A DNA stretch of 64,000 nt from Strigops habroptila. Its lineage: Eukaryota; Chordata; Aves; Psittaciformes; Psittacidae. The notes below the pieces were generated by a model. That model saw only the letters and a program-made list of their open reading frames with translations, did no database searches and was not told the origin of the DNA. A program made the translations under genes and the position numbers. This document shows, piece by piece, positions 55,575 through 64,000 of this stretch (its first letter is position 1; the number at the start of each line of letters is the position of its first letter). The DNA lies in contig NC_044277.2 in the NCBI RefSeq assembly GCF_004027225.2, forward strand, positions 102,293,725 through 102,357,724, written 5' to 3'.

Positions 55575-55860
55575 GGTGGTTGCCATTAGGTGTATGTCTT
55601 CACAAGTCGCTGTTAGGTGTGATGGAGCCCTGCTTTCCTGGGAATGGCTGAACACCTGCCTGGCAATGGGAAGCGGTGAATGAATTCCTTGGTTTGCTTT
55701 TCTTGTCTGTACAGCTTTTGCTTTACTTATTAAACTGTCTTTGTCTGAACCCATGAGTTTTCTCACTTCTATCATTCTGATTCTCTCCCCCATCCCACCA
55801 GGGGGGTGTGAATGAGTGGCTGTGTGGGGCTGAGTTGCCAGCTGGGGTTAAACCATGCCA
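55575..55860 (+). repeat. Truncated 3' LTR
   Basis: Aligns with the 3' half of the 5' LTR (CTGTTAGGTGTGATGGAGCC, TGGCTGAACACCTGCCTG) and ends GGTTAAACCATGCCA. It keeps TTATTAAACTG, a possible ATTAAA signal that is mutated in the 5' LTR (TTATTCAACTG). The 5' half of U3 is missing. Confidence 0.85.
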
Positions 55861-57701
55861 AAGGGGAAAAAAGAAAGAAAACGGGGTGGAGGCAGCACAG
55901 TCTCTTCCTTTTTCCTGGCCTGTCTCCAGGAACGTGAGGCTCTGATCTTTGTGCAAGTGAGACACCTGCTAGGGGACTGAAAAGACTTGCAGTGGGGTGC
56001 TGTGCTGACTAAAGAGAAAGCCAGAGCAGATGCAAACTGATAACAATCTCACATTTGGAAGAAGGAGTGATTTCTCTTGAGGGTCTATCATGATCTCCTC
56101 ACCCTCTCTTAAAAACGCTCCTTTTTATTTATTTATCTTTAAAATTTGAGGTACTCAGCTGAGAAAAGAAGATGCGATGGGAGAAACAGCAAGCAGTGAG
56201 CAAGGGTGCCTAACAGGCAGCAGAATTTCTGCTGTTAATGCTGGTTGCTTTGAATTAAAGTGTGTCGTGATGCTTTGTGCATGGAAAATTGGGCTGTGGT
56301 GTAGGACTACATTAATTTGTCTGTTCCAGGAAACCGAGAGACATTGTAGCAGCTGGTCTCTTAGAATGAAGTGCAAATCTTTCTGGGAACTATCAAGTTT
56401 ATTCCACTCTGTTCTAGTCTGCTCCTTCTTGCTATATCTATTTCTGTCTCTAAATGGTTTAGGACCACTTTTGTCTTGCACTATAAAGAAACAGCATGTG
56501 CTGTTCCTGTGCTCCCTCTTACCTCCTGTCCTTTGAGATGACTTTCTTTTACCACTGGTTTGGTGCAGACGATGCCCAGAAGTTACACAGTGGTGATGTT
56601 CCAGATTTGCCTGTACACAGCTCAAAGGCTATTTTCTGGTAGTGCCAAAAAGCTTTGCAATTCTCATCCTTGTTATCATGCCTGCACGTTTTCCATGGAT
56701 CAAAATAGCCCACAGATATGCAGCTTGCTGAAGTTTTGGATAAAATCAGTGGCATGTCACAATACCACACCAGGAGGGGCTATCTGCTTTCCAAAGGATT
56801 TGCTCCGGTGCTCTTGTTCATTGGCCATGAGTACAAAGGAGCTTGGTCCTCTGTCCTTGGAGAAGGCTGTGAGCTGCTTCCTTCTGGCTTTTATGGAAAA
56901 TAAGGCATAGAGGATAAAGGCTGAGGGAAGAGATTGGAGGAAAATGCTCCAAGTTACTGAGTGAACCACAACTCCTTTGGGGAGTTCTGCTCTGTTTCAG
57001 CCAACTTCATAAAAAAAGGCGTCCAGTCACATCCTGATGTACTTCTGCTTCCACCTCATTTGTGCCTCCAGCAGGCTGAAGATCCATTTCCTCTTCTCTT
57101 CTCTAGACCACTGCACCTGGTTAGTTTGAAGACCACTTTTGGCTGAAGAGTACCTGAATAGCTTGACTCATGACAGTTTTGACTCATGACTGTTTTGACC
57201 AGGGCAGCAGAAATGGGAGGCTGCCCAATGGTTTTGCTGTGTCTTAATGTCACTGCTACCTGGCCCACGTATGGTCTTGCACTGTAATAAATAGAGCTCA
57301 CAGCAGAGTTGATCTAAGTGTGGTGGCATAGCATGAGAGAATGCAAACACGCTTTTGAATGCATACAGTGGGATGTTTTGGGCTCTCATCATGATGAGGT
57401 TAAGGACAAAGGGTAAAAGGTGCCTCAGGTGACCTGCAGGGATAACTAAGGGAAAGAAGATGACCCTATAGCCCAGGGAAGGGAGATAAAAGATTGAAGA
57501 GAAGGTGAGGACAAAACGGGGTAACAAGTTTTAGCTGGGAAAAGCAGATGCAAGACCTTAACAGAGTGGCTTACCAAGCCATGACTGGAGGACCAGTTGT
57601 GGGAAGGTGCTGAAGATAGCAGAGGTGAGCAAATGCCAGGGACACTGTGAAGGGTTTGCTGAGGCATACCAATAAGTATCCAAGTCTTCTTCAGGCTCTC
57701 C
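55861..57701. other. Unassigned intergenic sequence
   Basis: No gene recognised. It includes a short direct repeat with two TGACTCATGAC motifs (57163-57190). Longer reading frames here have no family resemblance that I can see. Confidence 0.7.
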
Positions 57702-58026
57702 TGTAATACAAATTATACTCTGAGTTTGATAAGAGACACTTGTAATGCAATAGTGAATAATAAATGGCGTTGACTTTTTTTCCTACTGTTTCACAGTTGG
57801 CCTTTGTAACTGCTATTGGCTCTGGAGTGTTTTCTACACAGGAATTGCAAGTCTGTAATTTAACACGCAGATGGAAACATATTTTGTTTCCATCAGCCAC
57901 AAACAATGCAGAAACAGAGCAGAATGACTGAGTTCAATTAGGACTTCTTTTATTTCCAACTCTTCAGACGGATGATCTATATTTAATTTCTCTACCAGCG
58001 GCTGTGGAAGCTTCCCAAATTGTGCG
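57702..58026. repeat. Dispersed repeat, copy 2 (about 325 bp)
   Basis: Direct copy of 44275-44606 in the OXSR1 UTR, with scattered substitutions and small indels. It starts at TGTAATACAAATTATACTCT. Confidence 0.75.
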
Positions 58027-58044
58027 GTGTATGATGCAATTCTT

Positions 58045-58071
58045 AGTTGCCAGCTGGTTTAAACCATGACA
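58045..58071 (+). repeat. LTR 3'-end scrap
   Basis: GTTGCCAGCTGGTTTAAACC then ATGACA matches the terminal bases of the LTR family at 53763-54346 and 55575-55860. It abuts the dispersed repeat. Confidence 0.6.
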
Positions 58072-58556
58072 CAGTTAAACTGAGTGGACATCTGGACTGC
58101 TCTTCCCAGTCATGGCCAGCCTTTACAAGTGACCTTGGTTGGCTGCTGCCAGTTGACCCACAGTATTTTAGTGTCATCCAGTGTCACAAAAAGAAAAAGA
58201 AGGGTGGCTTACTCTCCTGCACTACTTGTTTGCAAGCAGAGAATATATTCAGCACCTTTTCATGAAGCTATCTCTTCAAACCACAGCACTACTCTTGGTC
58301 AAAGAAGAAGGCTGGTCACTCAGGTTTGTAGCATCCTTTTGCTTCTGACTGCTATGTGCTGCAGTACATGGTGTTTTGAAGGCTGGGGAGTCCCAAGTCC
58401 AGGCCAGGCATGCTTGGAGGTGATATTCACTTTGTGTTTTGGCTTTAATGCACAAAATCTCCCCAGTGTTACATGGGGACTGGCCATGGCTGGAGATGTG
58501 GCAGGGCATTTGCAGGATCTGGGCTTTAGCACTGAAGGGCAAAGAAGCTGGTGAAA
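58072..58556. other. Unassigned intergenic sequence
   Basis: Nothing recognised apart from an A-rich run (58187-58202). Confidence 0.7.
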
Positions 58557-58977
58557 GGTCTAGAGCACAAGTCTTATGAGGAGCAGCTGAGGGAACTGGG
58601 GTTCTTTAGTCTGCAGAAAAGGAGTCTCAGGGAAGACCTTATCACCCTCTACAACTACCTGAAAGGAGGTTGTAGCGAGGTGGGGGTCAGTAACAAGTGA
58701 TAGGACAAGAGGAAACAGCCTCTGGTTGAGCCAGGGAAAGTTTAGATTGGATATAAGGAAAAATCCCTTCACCAAAAGGGTTGTCAAGCATTGGAACAGG
58801 CTGCCCAGGGCACTGGTGGAGTCACCATCCCTGGAGGTATGTAAAAGATGTGTAGATGTGGCACTTAGGGACATGGTTTAGTGGTGGCCTTGGCTGTGCT
58901 AGGTTAATGGTTGGACTCAATGATCTTAAAGGTCTTTTCCAACCTCAGTGATTCCACAGCTCTACAATTCTGTGACT
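58557..58977 (+). mobile_element. CR1 LINE 3'-end fragment (older subfamily)
   Basis: Contains GAGCAGCTGAGGGAACTGGG, GACCTTATCACCCTCTACAA, CATCCCTGGAGGTATGTAAA and TGGTTGGACTCAATGATCTT. This is a different CR1 subfamily from those in OXSR1. Confidence 0.93.
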
Positions 58978-59514
58978 CATCACACAGAGTCAAGAGATGA
59001 GCATTAATGCTGCTCCTCCTCACTCCTCAGCCATTTTCTGCTGGATCCCTTCCTGCAAGCTTTGCTTTGGTCATGGATCTGGGGACTTCCCAGCATGGGG
59101 CTGGGAGGAAGAAGAGGACAATGTCCTCTAGTCAAAAGGCAAGGTTCAGGATCCTGATTCCTCTGCCCCACATCCAGGAGTCAGGGTTTGTTGATGTCGC
59201 TGTCACCAAGGATGCGCTGATTATCTCGGTGGTCCCTGTGGGGTTCCTCTGGCAACAGGAGAAACTGTTTCGCTCCATAGTTCCTCACCTCAGGGAACAG
59301 GGCCAGGCCAGGCTCTGCTGGCCCTCCATGCCTTAAATATCTCTGGCCCTGCCTGACCAGCTTCTTCAGCAGTGGGGGATGTTGTGATACATAGAGTCAC
59401 AGAATCATAGAACCTGGGTCTCCTCCAAGGGGGAAATGAAGGTCGAGAAGTTGTGACCTGAACACAGACAAATATAAGTGAGGGTGTAAGTGTAGGAGCA
59501 GGGCCTCACTCCTA
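58978..59514. other. Unassigned intergenic sequence
   Basis: Contains a minimal antisense CR1 tail (GAGTCACAGAATCATAGAAC near 59394-59413). Otherwise nothing recognised. Confidence 0.7.
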
Positions 59515-59857
59515 TGTGAAGGCTCGGACTGACAGGAGGGTCGACGGCCCGAGCGACTAGTGCAGGAGGGACACAGCCCGGCGCTCGCTTGCCCAGTACT
59601 ACCACTCTACTGGCGATTCTTTATTGCTGTAAAACACGACAGGGATGGTTCCACGGGTACCAGTTTGCAAAGGACTGGGAGACACGTCGGGAGGACTCAC
59701 ACAGCCAGGCATAAGAGACTGGGCTTCAGGAACAGTTTGAAGTGCATTGTTTCCAAACACAGAGTGACACAGATCTCCTCTCCCTCTGATCACAAATATT
59801 TTGTTGATCATCTGAAAGACCAGATTCCAGACAGCAATGCCTCATGGGTCTGCTTCA
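59515..59857 (-). mobile_element. Solo-LTR-like repeat, copy 2 (343 bp), inverted
   Basis: Reverse complement of 43851-44193, exactly the same length and with few differences. Its minus-strand start lies 47 bases after the stop codon of the minus-strand transporter, in sense orientation with it. Its AATAAA is at 59620-59625 (read on minus). Confidence 0.65.
59620..59625 (-). terminator. AATAAA from the LTR-like repeat, likely poly(A) signal of the minus-strand SLC22A13 paralog
   Basis: First AATAAA downstream of the paralog stop (about 280 nt). It lies inside the inverted LTR-like element, with a CpG-rich tail following. Confidence 0.5.
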
Positions 59858-59904
59858 AGAAAAGTTGGATTAGGCAAGACCTTTAGTATATGCCTGTCCC
59901 TTCA

Positions 59905-59998
59905 TCACTTGCTCTTCAAGAATGCGCAGTTGTCCGTCTCCAAGTCTACTCCACCCTCTGTGGCGTCTGTCTTGGACAAAGCTTCCGGACTCCTGTTG
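59905..59998 (-). CDS. SLC22A13: SLC22A13 paralog exon 10: tail without PDZ motif
   Basis: Excellent acceptor (long pyrimidine tract, CTTCAG). Reads NRSPEALSKTDATEGGVDLE then TDNCAFLKSK and TGA. NRSPEA aligns with NSSSEN of the other copy, and RSP...EG recalls the human tail. The C terminus KSK is not a PDZ ligand. Confidence 0.75.
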
Positions 59999-62900
59999 CT
60001 GAAGACAAGAAGGAGAGAGAAAGAGATGATACAGTTTCCATCCTTATTTCTGACATATTTTCTTTGCCTTAAATTTGCACCTTTGGATTATTTTTGCCCT
60101 ACATTCAGAGCTCCAACTTCCCACCTTATCTGGGGGGTTACCCCCTTGATGTCATCCATCCCCATGTCATCCACCAGCTCGGTGTCGCGGGTCTCGGGCA
60201 GCAGGAAGCAGAACAGCCCCACCACCACGGGGGTGCTGCCGAAGATGGCCATGGGGATGGCTGGGTGGAACCGCTCCAGCAGGAGCATCAGGGGTGCCAT
60301 GGTCCCTGCCAGCCGCGCTGACATCGAGCACAGCCCCACGCCGGTCTGCCTGGGGAGCGAGGGGCAATGCGAGGGGCGGGCAGGGGGCACCATCCCCTGG
60401 GGCACCATGGACTGAGCACAGCCATGGGGACAACTGGGCACTGCCACCAGCCATGGCAGGGGAAGCTTCAATGCATGGGGAGACCTCACCTGATGACCGT
60501 GGGGAAGAGCTCTGCGGAGTAGACATAAGAGGTGGAGAAGGAGGCTGTGGCAGTAAGCTTGCCGATGACAGCCAGGACAGTGGTCACCACGGCCTGGTCT
60601 AAGGGGAGGAAGAGATACCTACATTGTGATCTTCATGGACAAGGTTCAGTTGGGAACAAAGGTCTCTGCAGTGGGATTTATTAGGGCAGCCCTTTCTAAT
60701 GGGCTTACCAAGCAAATCTACCACCTAACCCATTGGAAATCATTCCTAGCGCACCCTTACCTGGAAAATACCATCTGGACAACGGGCAAAGACAACCCAG
60801 ACAACAGGAATTTCCTAAACCCACAACTGGATTGAGCCACTGAGTGACTACGAGTCTTCAGGGAGTGCTCAGTTGGAAATATGTCCATGAGCTTGAAAGC
60901 ATAGGGCAGCCCCTCACTTTCCTTCAACTTTATTCACAGCGCTAGCACAGCAGCAGAGGTGAGAGTATGGACTGTGGCAATGTGCAGGCGGAAACAGGTA
61001 AGGGTGAGGGAGGCGTTTGCTTTTCCTCTGTGTCTAGAGAATGGAGGCATGGTGGCTTTTAAAACTCCTGCTACACCTTTCTGAGAGGAGGTGGTGGTGT
61101 CTAGTGGTTGGTGTTGTATAATGGACACCGTCTGTCAAGGGCCAGGAGCTGTGGAAGGAGCAGGCAGAGCTCTGAAGGAGGAGAAAGCCATGCAGAAAAG
61201 AAGCCAACACATTAGCAGGGCAGCCCCTTGGGCTCAGCCCCTGTTAGTGAATGTGGGTCTGTGGCCAGCCAGGCTAGGAGGATGGATCTGAACCAGCACA
61301 GAGCCGGCTGGGGCTCTTCTGACTGTGCTCTCAGGATGAGGAGAAGTTGTTCACCTTCAGGAATGCCAATGATGATGAGACACATCAGGCCAGACAGCAG
61401 CAGGAGAACAGCCTGGGTCTTCTTCCTCCCAAACCACTGCAGCAGGAAAATGCAGGAAAATCGAGCTGGTAACTCTACTCCTCCAAAGGCAAGCTGTGTC
61501 AGGTAGACGTCCAGACCAAAACTTGACACACTAAGGCTCAGCCCATAGTAGACAAGGCTGACTGCAAACCTGAAAGTGAAGTGAAATAGAAAATGTAACA
61601 AGGTGGATTTTCTAGGGGTTTATCCTCAAAAATGAGGGTGGTCAGATCATACATAATGTATTCAAACTTCCAGAAATCTCCGTTTTAGTTCTAGTGACCA
61701 TCTGTGACAATTCTGTGGGATGTAATTACATGAGATAAAGCAATATAGATCCCCACATGCTCAGTAACTTTTACACTGCACCCAGAACTTCTATGGGTAC
61801 AGAAAAATACCCCAAGTCCCGGCGTAGCCAAAAACTGGAATTGTTCCAGCCTTTCTCACAAAACCCACAGAATCTTGAACAGTCAGCTTCTCCCCATGCC
61901 CAGACAAGCTAGATCAATACGGGGAGACAGAAAGATGGCAGATGAACACAAAGTCATAATCATGATCCCAAAAATCACATGAAGTGAATTTACAGTTCTT
62001 GTCAACCCTCAATCTCTTCTTCACCTAGAAGTTTGGGAAGAGGGGAGCAGGACATGTCTTACCAGGTGCACAACATGATTAAAGTCACCTTCAGGAGGTG
62101 CTTCTTCCGAAAGAGATCCAGAGGATTTCCAGGCTTGGGCTGAGTCTCAGGCTTCAACTGCAAAATGCAGAAAGCCAGAGTCAGACGAGGCAAAGGAAAC
62201 CCCTGGCGAGCTCCTTTCCGTCTGCAGCCGAAGGAAAGCCTCAGCGGGACAGGCTTGTGACCCTGAATGTTCTGGGAGGGCAGGAGGCCCATTGGGGCTG
62301 GGCTCCCGTGCCTGTGCTCCGGGTGCCCAGTGCACTGCTTTGGTGACCAAGAGGTTCCTCGGCATGAACATCTCCCCAGTGCAGGGACTTTGGGGTGAGC
62401 AAGGAGGCGACCCCCCTTCAGGCATTTGTGCAGGGAAAAACACCGACTAAATAGAACAAAAGCCAGGGAAGCGTTTGAGTCCTTTCCATATCCCAGTTAG
62501 ATTCCAGAAAGCTCCAGGCTGAGCCTCAGCAGCAGCTGAGCCTCTTCCCTGGCCTTGTCTCGGCGCAGCGCAGCTGAAGCTGGAGTCACCCACATCCATC
62601 CCCAAATCATCCCCAGTGGCCATGGAAGGGTGTTCATGGGATGACCTCAGCTCCAGGGGCTGCTACCAAAGCAAGCGCAGAGGAAAGCCTCTGCAGACAA
62701 CAAGCAGCTCCGCAGCCACTGCAGGTACCTGCTCCAGGAGTTCCGGTGGGATGGTGCGCTTGTTGATGGATGCTGCCTTCTGAAGGACCTTCTTAGCTTC
62801 TTCTATCCTGCCTTTTATCACCAGCCACCGGGCGGATTCTGGGAGCACCCTGCCAAGCAGATGAAATGCAGAGATGCTGCTGTGACCTGTTGAGTTTCCA

Positions 62901-63642
62901 CCCAGCCCACCTCCCCATTACCACATCTAGCAAGTACGAGCATCACATGTGATCGTTTGGGTCTAAACACCTTCTTGTGTCAGGTTTTTCAGCCCTGCAT
63001 TTAAGCCCCAAATGCCACATTTGAAAACCTGAAACAAACAAGGTGCCCCAAGGAGATCTGCTGATCTCTGCAGAAGTCCCTTCATCACCTATGCTCTAAT
63101 GGGGAAGACCCAGTCTGCTCCTGAGCTGATGCCTCCTCACTGCCACCCCTCACACCCACTGCTCTCATGTCTTCACAAAGCTCTGCCCTGCTCCAGCTTA
63201 CCAGATGTAGAAGAAAAGAGCAAACACTGGAGCAGATCCTGCAATCTGCAGCAGCCTCCAGTTGCGAATACCATAACTCAAGCCAGGGATAATAGTGTGA
63301 CCAATGGCGAAAAAGCAGTGAGAAATAAGCACTGCCTTTGACCGTTGGGAGACACCGACCCATTCTGTAGCTGAGAAGAAGAATGAAGGTTCAGGGTCAC
63401 CCTTTACATAACATGCAGCACTATCTTTTATTATTGCACCTTGCCAGGCCACATCTTTCTGCCCCAAGGCAAGTGCATCCTACTCACCCAAGGCCAAAGC
63501 AGTAATCATAATTCCTGACTCCGCAGTCCCCACGACACATCTGAAGGCCATGTACACATAGAAATGGGGCACAAATGCGATTGCTACACCAAACAAGCCT
63601 TGGATGAGCATGGAGATCAGAAAGACTGCCCGACGGCCTATT
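59905..63642 (-). CDS. SLC22A13: SLC22A13-like paralog, exons 3-10, 5'-partial
   Basis: Second OAT10-type transporter, tail to tail with the plus-strand copy. Exons on minus, in transcript order: 63642-63488, 63370-63202, 62849-62729, 62157-62063, 61569-61355, 60598-60490, 60349-60125, 59998-59905. All are GT-AG, and six of them equal the plus-copy exons in length (155, 169, 121, 95, 215, 109). Exons 1-2 lie past the window's right edge. Conserved motifs: IGRRAVFL, TEWVGVSQRSK, PESARWLVIKG, YYGLSL, YSAELFPT and PETRDT with the normal Pro. Exons 5-6 are identical in protein to the other copy. Exon 3 differs at about 12 of 51 residues, exon 4 at 9 of 55 and exon 7 at 14 of 71. The frame is open throughout, so it looks functional. 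The last splice is inferred: donor ATAAG|GTGGGA and acceptor CTTGTCTTCAG keep the frame. Without splicing the frame would stop at 60088. Confidence 0.9.
60125..60349 (-). CDS. SLC22A13: SLC22A13 paralog exon 9
   Basis: QTGVGLCSMSARLAGTMAPL then LLERFHPAIPMAIFGSTPVV and PETRDTELVDDMGMDDIKGV. It is 14 bp longer than its plus-strand counterpart, and the donor ATAAG|GTGGGA gives phase 2 instead of phase 0. Confidence 0.85.
60490..60598 (-). CDS. SLC22A13: SLC22A13 paralog exon 8
   Basis: QAVVTTVLAVIGKLTATASF then STSYVYSAELFPTVI. 109 bp, as in the plus copy. Confidence 0.94.
60599..61354 (-). other. SLC22A13: Paralog intron 7 (756 bp)
   Basis: No element recognised. Confidence 0.8.
61355..61569 (-). 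CDS. SLC22A13: SLC22A13 paralog exon 7
   Basis: FAVSLVYYGLSLSVSSFGLD then VYLTQLAFGGVELPARFSCI and WFGRKKTQAV. Fourteen of 71 residues differ from the plus copy, including Arg-to-Trp before FGRKK. It lacks the NVT sequon. Confidence 0.94.
61570..62062 (-). other. SLC22A13: Paralog intron 6 (493 bp)
   Basis: The first 45 bases (62017-62062) match the plus copy and the rest has diverged. The plus copy's intron is 282 bp. Confidence 0.8.
62063..62157 (-). CDS. SLC22A13: SLC22A13 paralog exon 6
   Basis: Identical in protein to 51380-51474 and also inside the near-identical tract. Confidence 0.95.
62158..62728 (-). other. SLC22A13: Paralog intron 5 (571 bp)
   Basis: Near-identical to 50809-51379, with no indels. 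Confidence 0.85.
62729..62849 (-). CDS. SLC22A13: SLC22A13 paralog exon 5
   Basis: Identical in protein, and as far as read also in bases, to 50688-50808. It lies inside the near-identical tract. Confidence 0.95.
62850..63201 (-). other. SLC22A13: Paralog intron 4 (352 bp)
   Basis: Both ends resemble the plus copy and the middle differs. Confidence 0.8.
63202..63370 (-). CDS. SLC22A13: SLC22A13 paralog exon 4
   Basis: TEWVGVSQRSKAVLISHCFF then AIGHTIIPGLSYGIRNWRLL and QIAGSAPVFALFFYI. Nine changes from the plus copy, including a Pro introduced in TM5. Confidence 0.94.
63488..63642 (-). CDS. SLC22A13: SLC22A13 paralog exon 3
   Basis: IGRRAVFLISMLIQGLFGVA then IAFVPHFYVYMAFRCVVGTA and ESGIMITALAL. 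Same 155-bp length and phases as the plus copy. Acceptor TTCCACAG. Confidence 0.93.
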
Positions 63643-64000
63643 CTGTGGAAGAAGAGGGAAGACATAGTTGGCATTTGGAGACATTCCATGGAGATGGGAA
63701 GAGCCTAGGTAGAATACAAAGTTATTTGAGAACCATTCACATCAGAGGAGATCTGGCATCCATATGAACCAAACCCCTCTATGTGCCCCAAGACATAACT
63801 GGCAGAAAAAGGGACATCTCCACTTTTGAACCGCCCCAGTGCTAGCAAAGGCAAAAGGAGATGCTGCGAAAGGAACCAGGTCTTGAAGGACCCCCATGTC
63901 CTCTCTCTTGAGAACAGTGAGGATCAGTCTGAAATGGGCTGCAGTGCTGGTTCTCCTGTGAGGCACCCTGTACACATGGTGTGCCTTTCTCCCTTCCGTG
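63643..64000 (-). other. SLC22A13: Paralog intron 2 (part)
   Basis: No counterpart of exon 2 (FDLVCDR) is present, so the intron runs past the right edge. Confidence 0.75.

Larger units (their letters stand above)
53763..55860 (+). mobile_element. Non-coding ERVK-like element: 5' LTR, PBS, minisatellite leader, truncated 3' LTR
   Basis: Starts 238 bp after the SLC22A13 stop. The 5' LTR (53763-54346) is followed by a primer site resembling tRNA-Lys, an internal region of about 1.2 kb dominated by tandem repeats, and a partial second LTR (about 55575-55860). No gag, pro, pol or env reading frame is present, so it is a deleted or non-autonomous copy. Its flanks AAGGGTA and AAGGGGA may be an imperfect target-site duplication. 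Same transcriptional orientation as SLC22A13. Confidence 0.85.

Noticed and set aside
56155-56625. 156-codon minus-strand open frame in the spacer
   Set aside because: No recognisable domain, and it overlaps an opposite-strand open frame of similar quality.
58084-58554. 156-codon plus-strand open frame in the spacer
   Set aside because: No family motif, no partner exons and Cys/Trp-rich random-looking composition. It ends where a CR1 begins.
60088-60124. Read-through end for exon 9 of the minus-strand transporter (stop TAA at 60088)
   Set aside because: A donor in the aligned position and a strong acceptor in the right phase give a tail homologous to the other copy, so the spliced form is preferred. 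The read-through form remains possible as a minor isoform.

Overview
The window is nuclear DNA from a bird. It carries interspersed CR1 retroposon fragments ending in the avian-type ATTCTATG tail, an avian-style endogenous retroviral LTR element, and multi-exon vertebrate genes with GT-AG introns and no operon structure. The species cannot be fixed from the sequence alone.

Region 1 (1-45610, + strand) is the 3' part of OXSR1, the WNK-regulated Ste20-type kinase OSR1. Fourteen coding exons run from the catalytic HRD aspartate to the stop codon at 43011. All have clean AG/GT borders and one continuous reading frame of 388 residues plus stop. The exons for the N-lobe and first part of the kinase domain lie upstream of the window. 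A 3' UTR of about 2.6 kb follows. It holds an LTR-like insertion, a second dispersed repeat and three AATAAA signals, of which the last (45588) looks strongest. The large introns are ordinary non-coding DNA with CR1 fragments and a few simple repeats.

Region 2 (47611-53524, + strand) is a complete ten-exon SLC22A13 (organic anion transporter OAT10) gene. It encodes 548 residues from the preferred start, or 552 from an ATG four codons upstream. The OXSR1-SLC22A13 order matches the human 3p22 neighbourhood.

Region 3 (53525-59904) is a 6.4 kb spacer. It contains a non-coding ERVK-like element with a tRNA-Lys-like primer site and about ten copies of a roughly 50-bp minisatellite, a CR1, a second copy of the dispersed repeat from the OXSR1 UTR, and a second, inverted copy of the 343-bp LTR-like element.

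Region 4 (59905-64000, - strand) is a second SLC22A13-type gene in tail-to-tail orientation, with exons 3-10 in the window and exons 1-2 beyond its right edge. The two transporter genes form an inverted duplication of mosaic identity. About 873 bp covering exons 5-6 and the intron between them is almost identical, while exons 3, 4 and 7 have diverged by roughly 16-24 percent at the protein level. Patchy gene conversion between inverted paralogs would explain this. The copies differ at the C terminus (PDZ-type tail present or lost), in the MFS PET motif, and in the position of the last intron.
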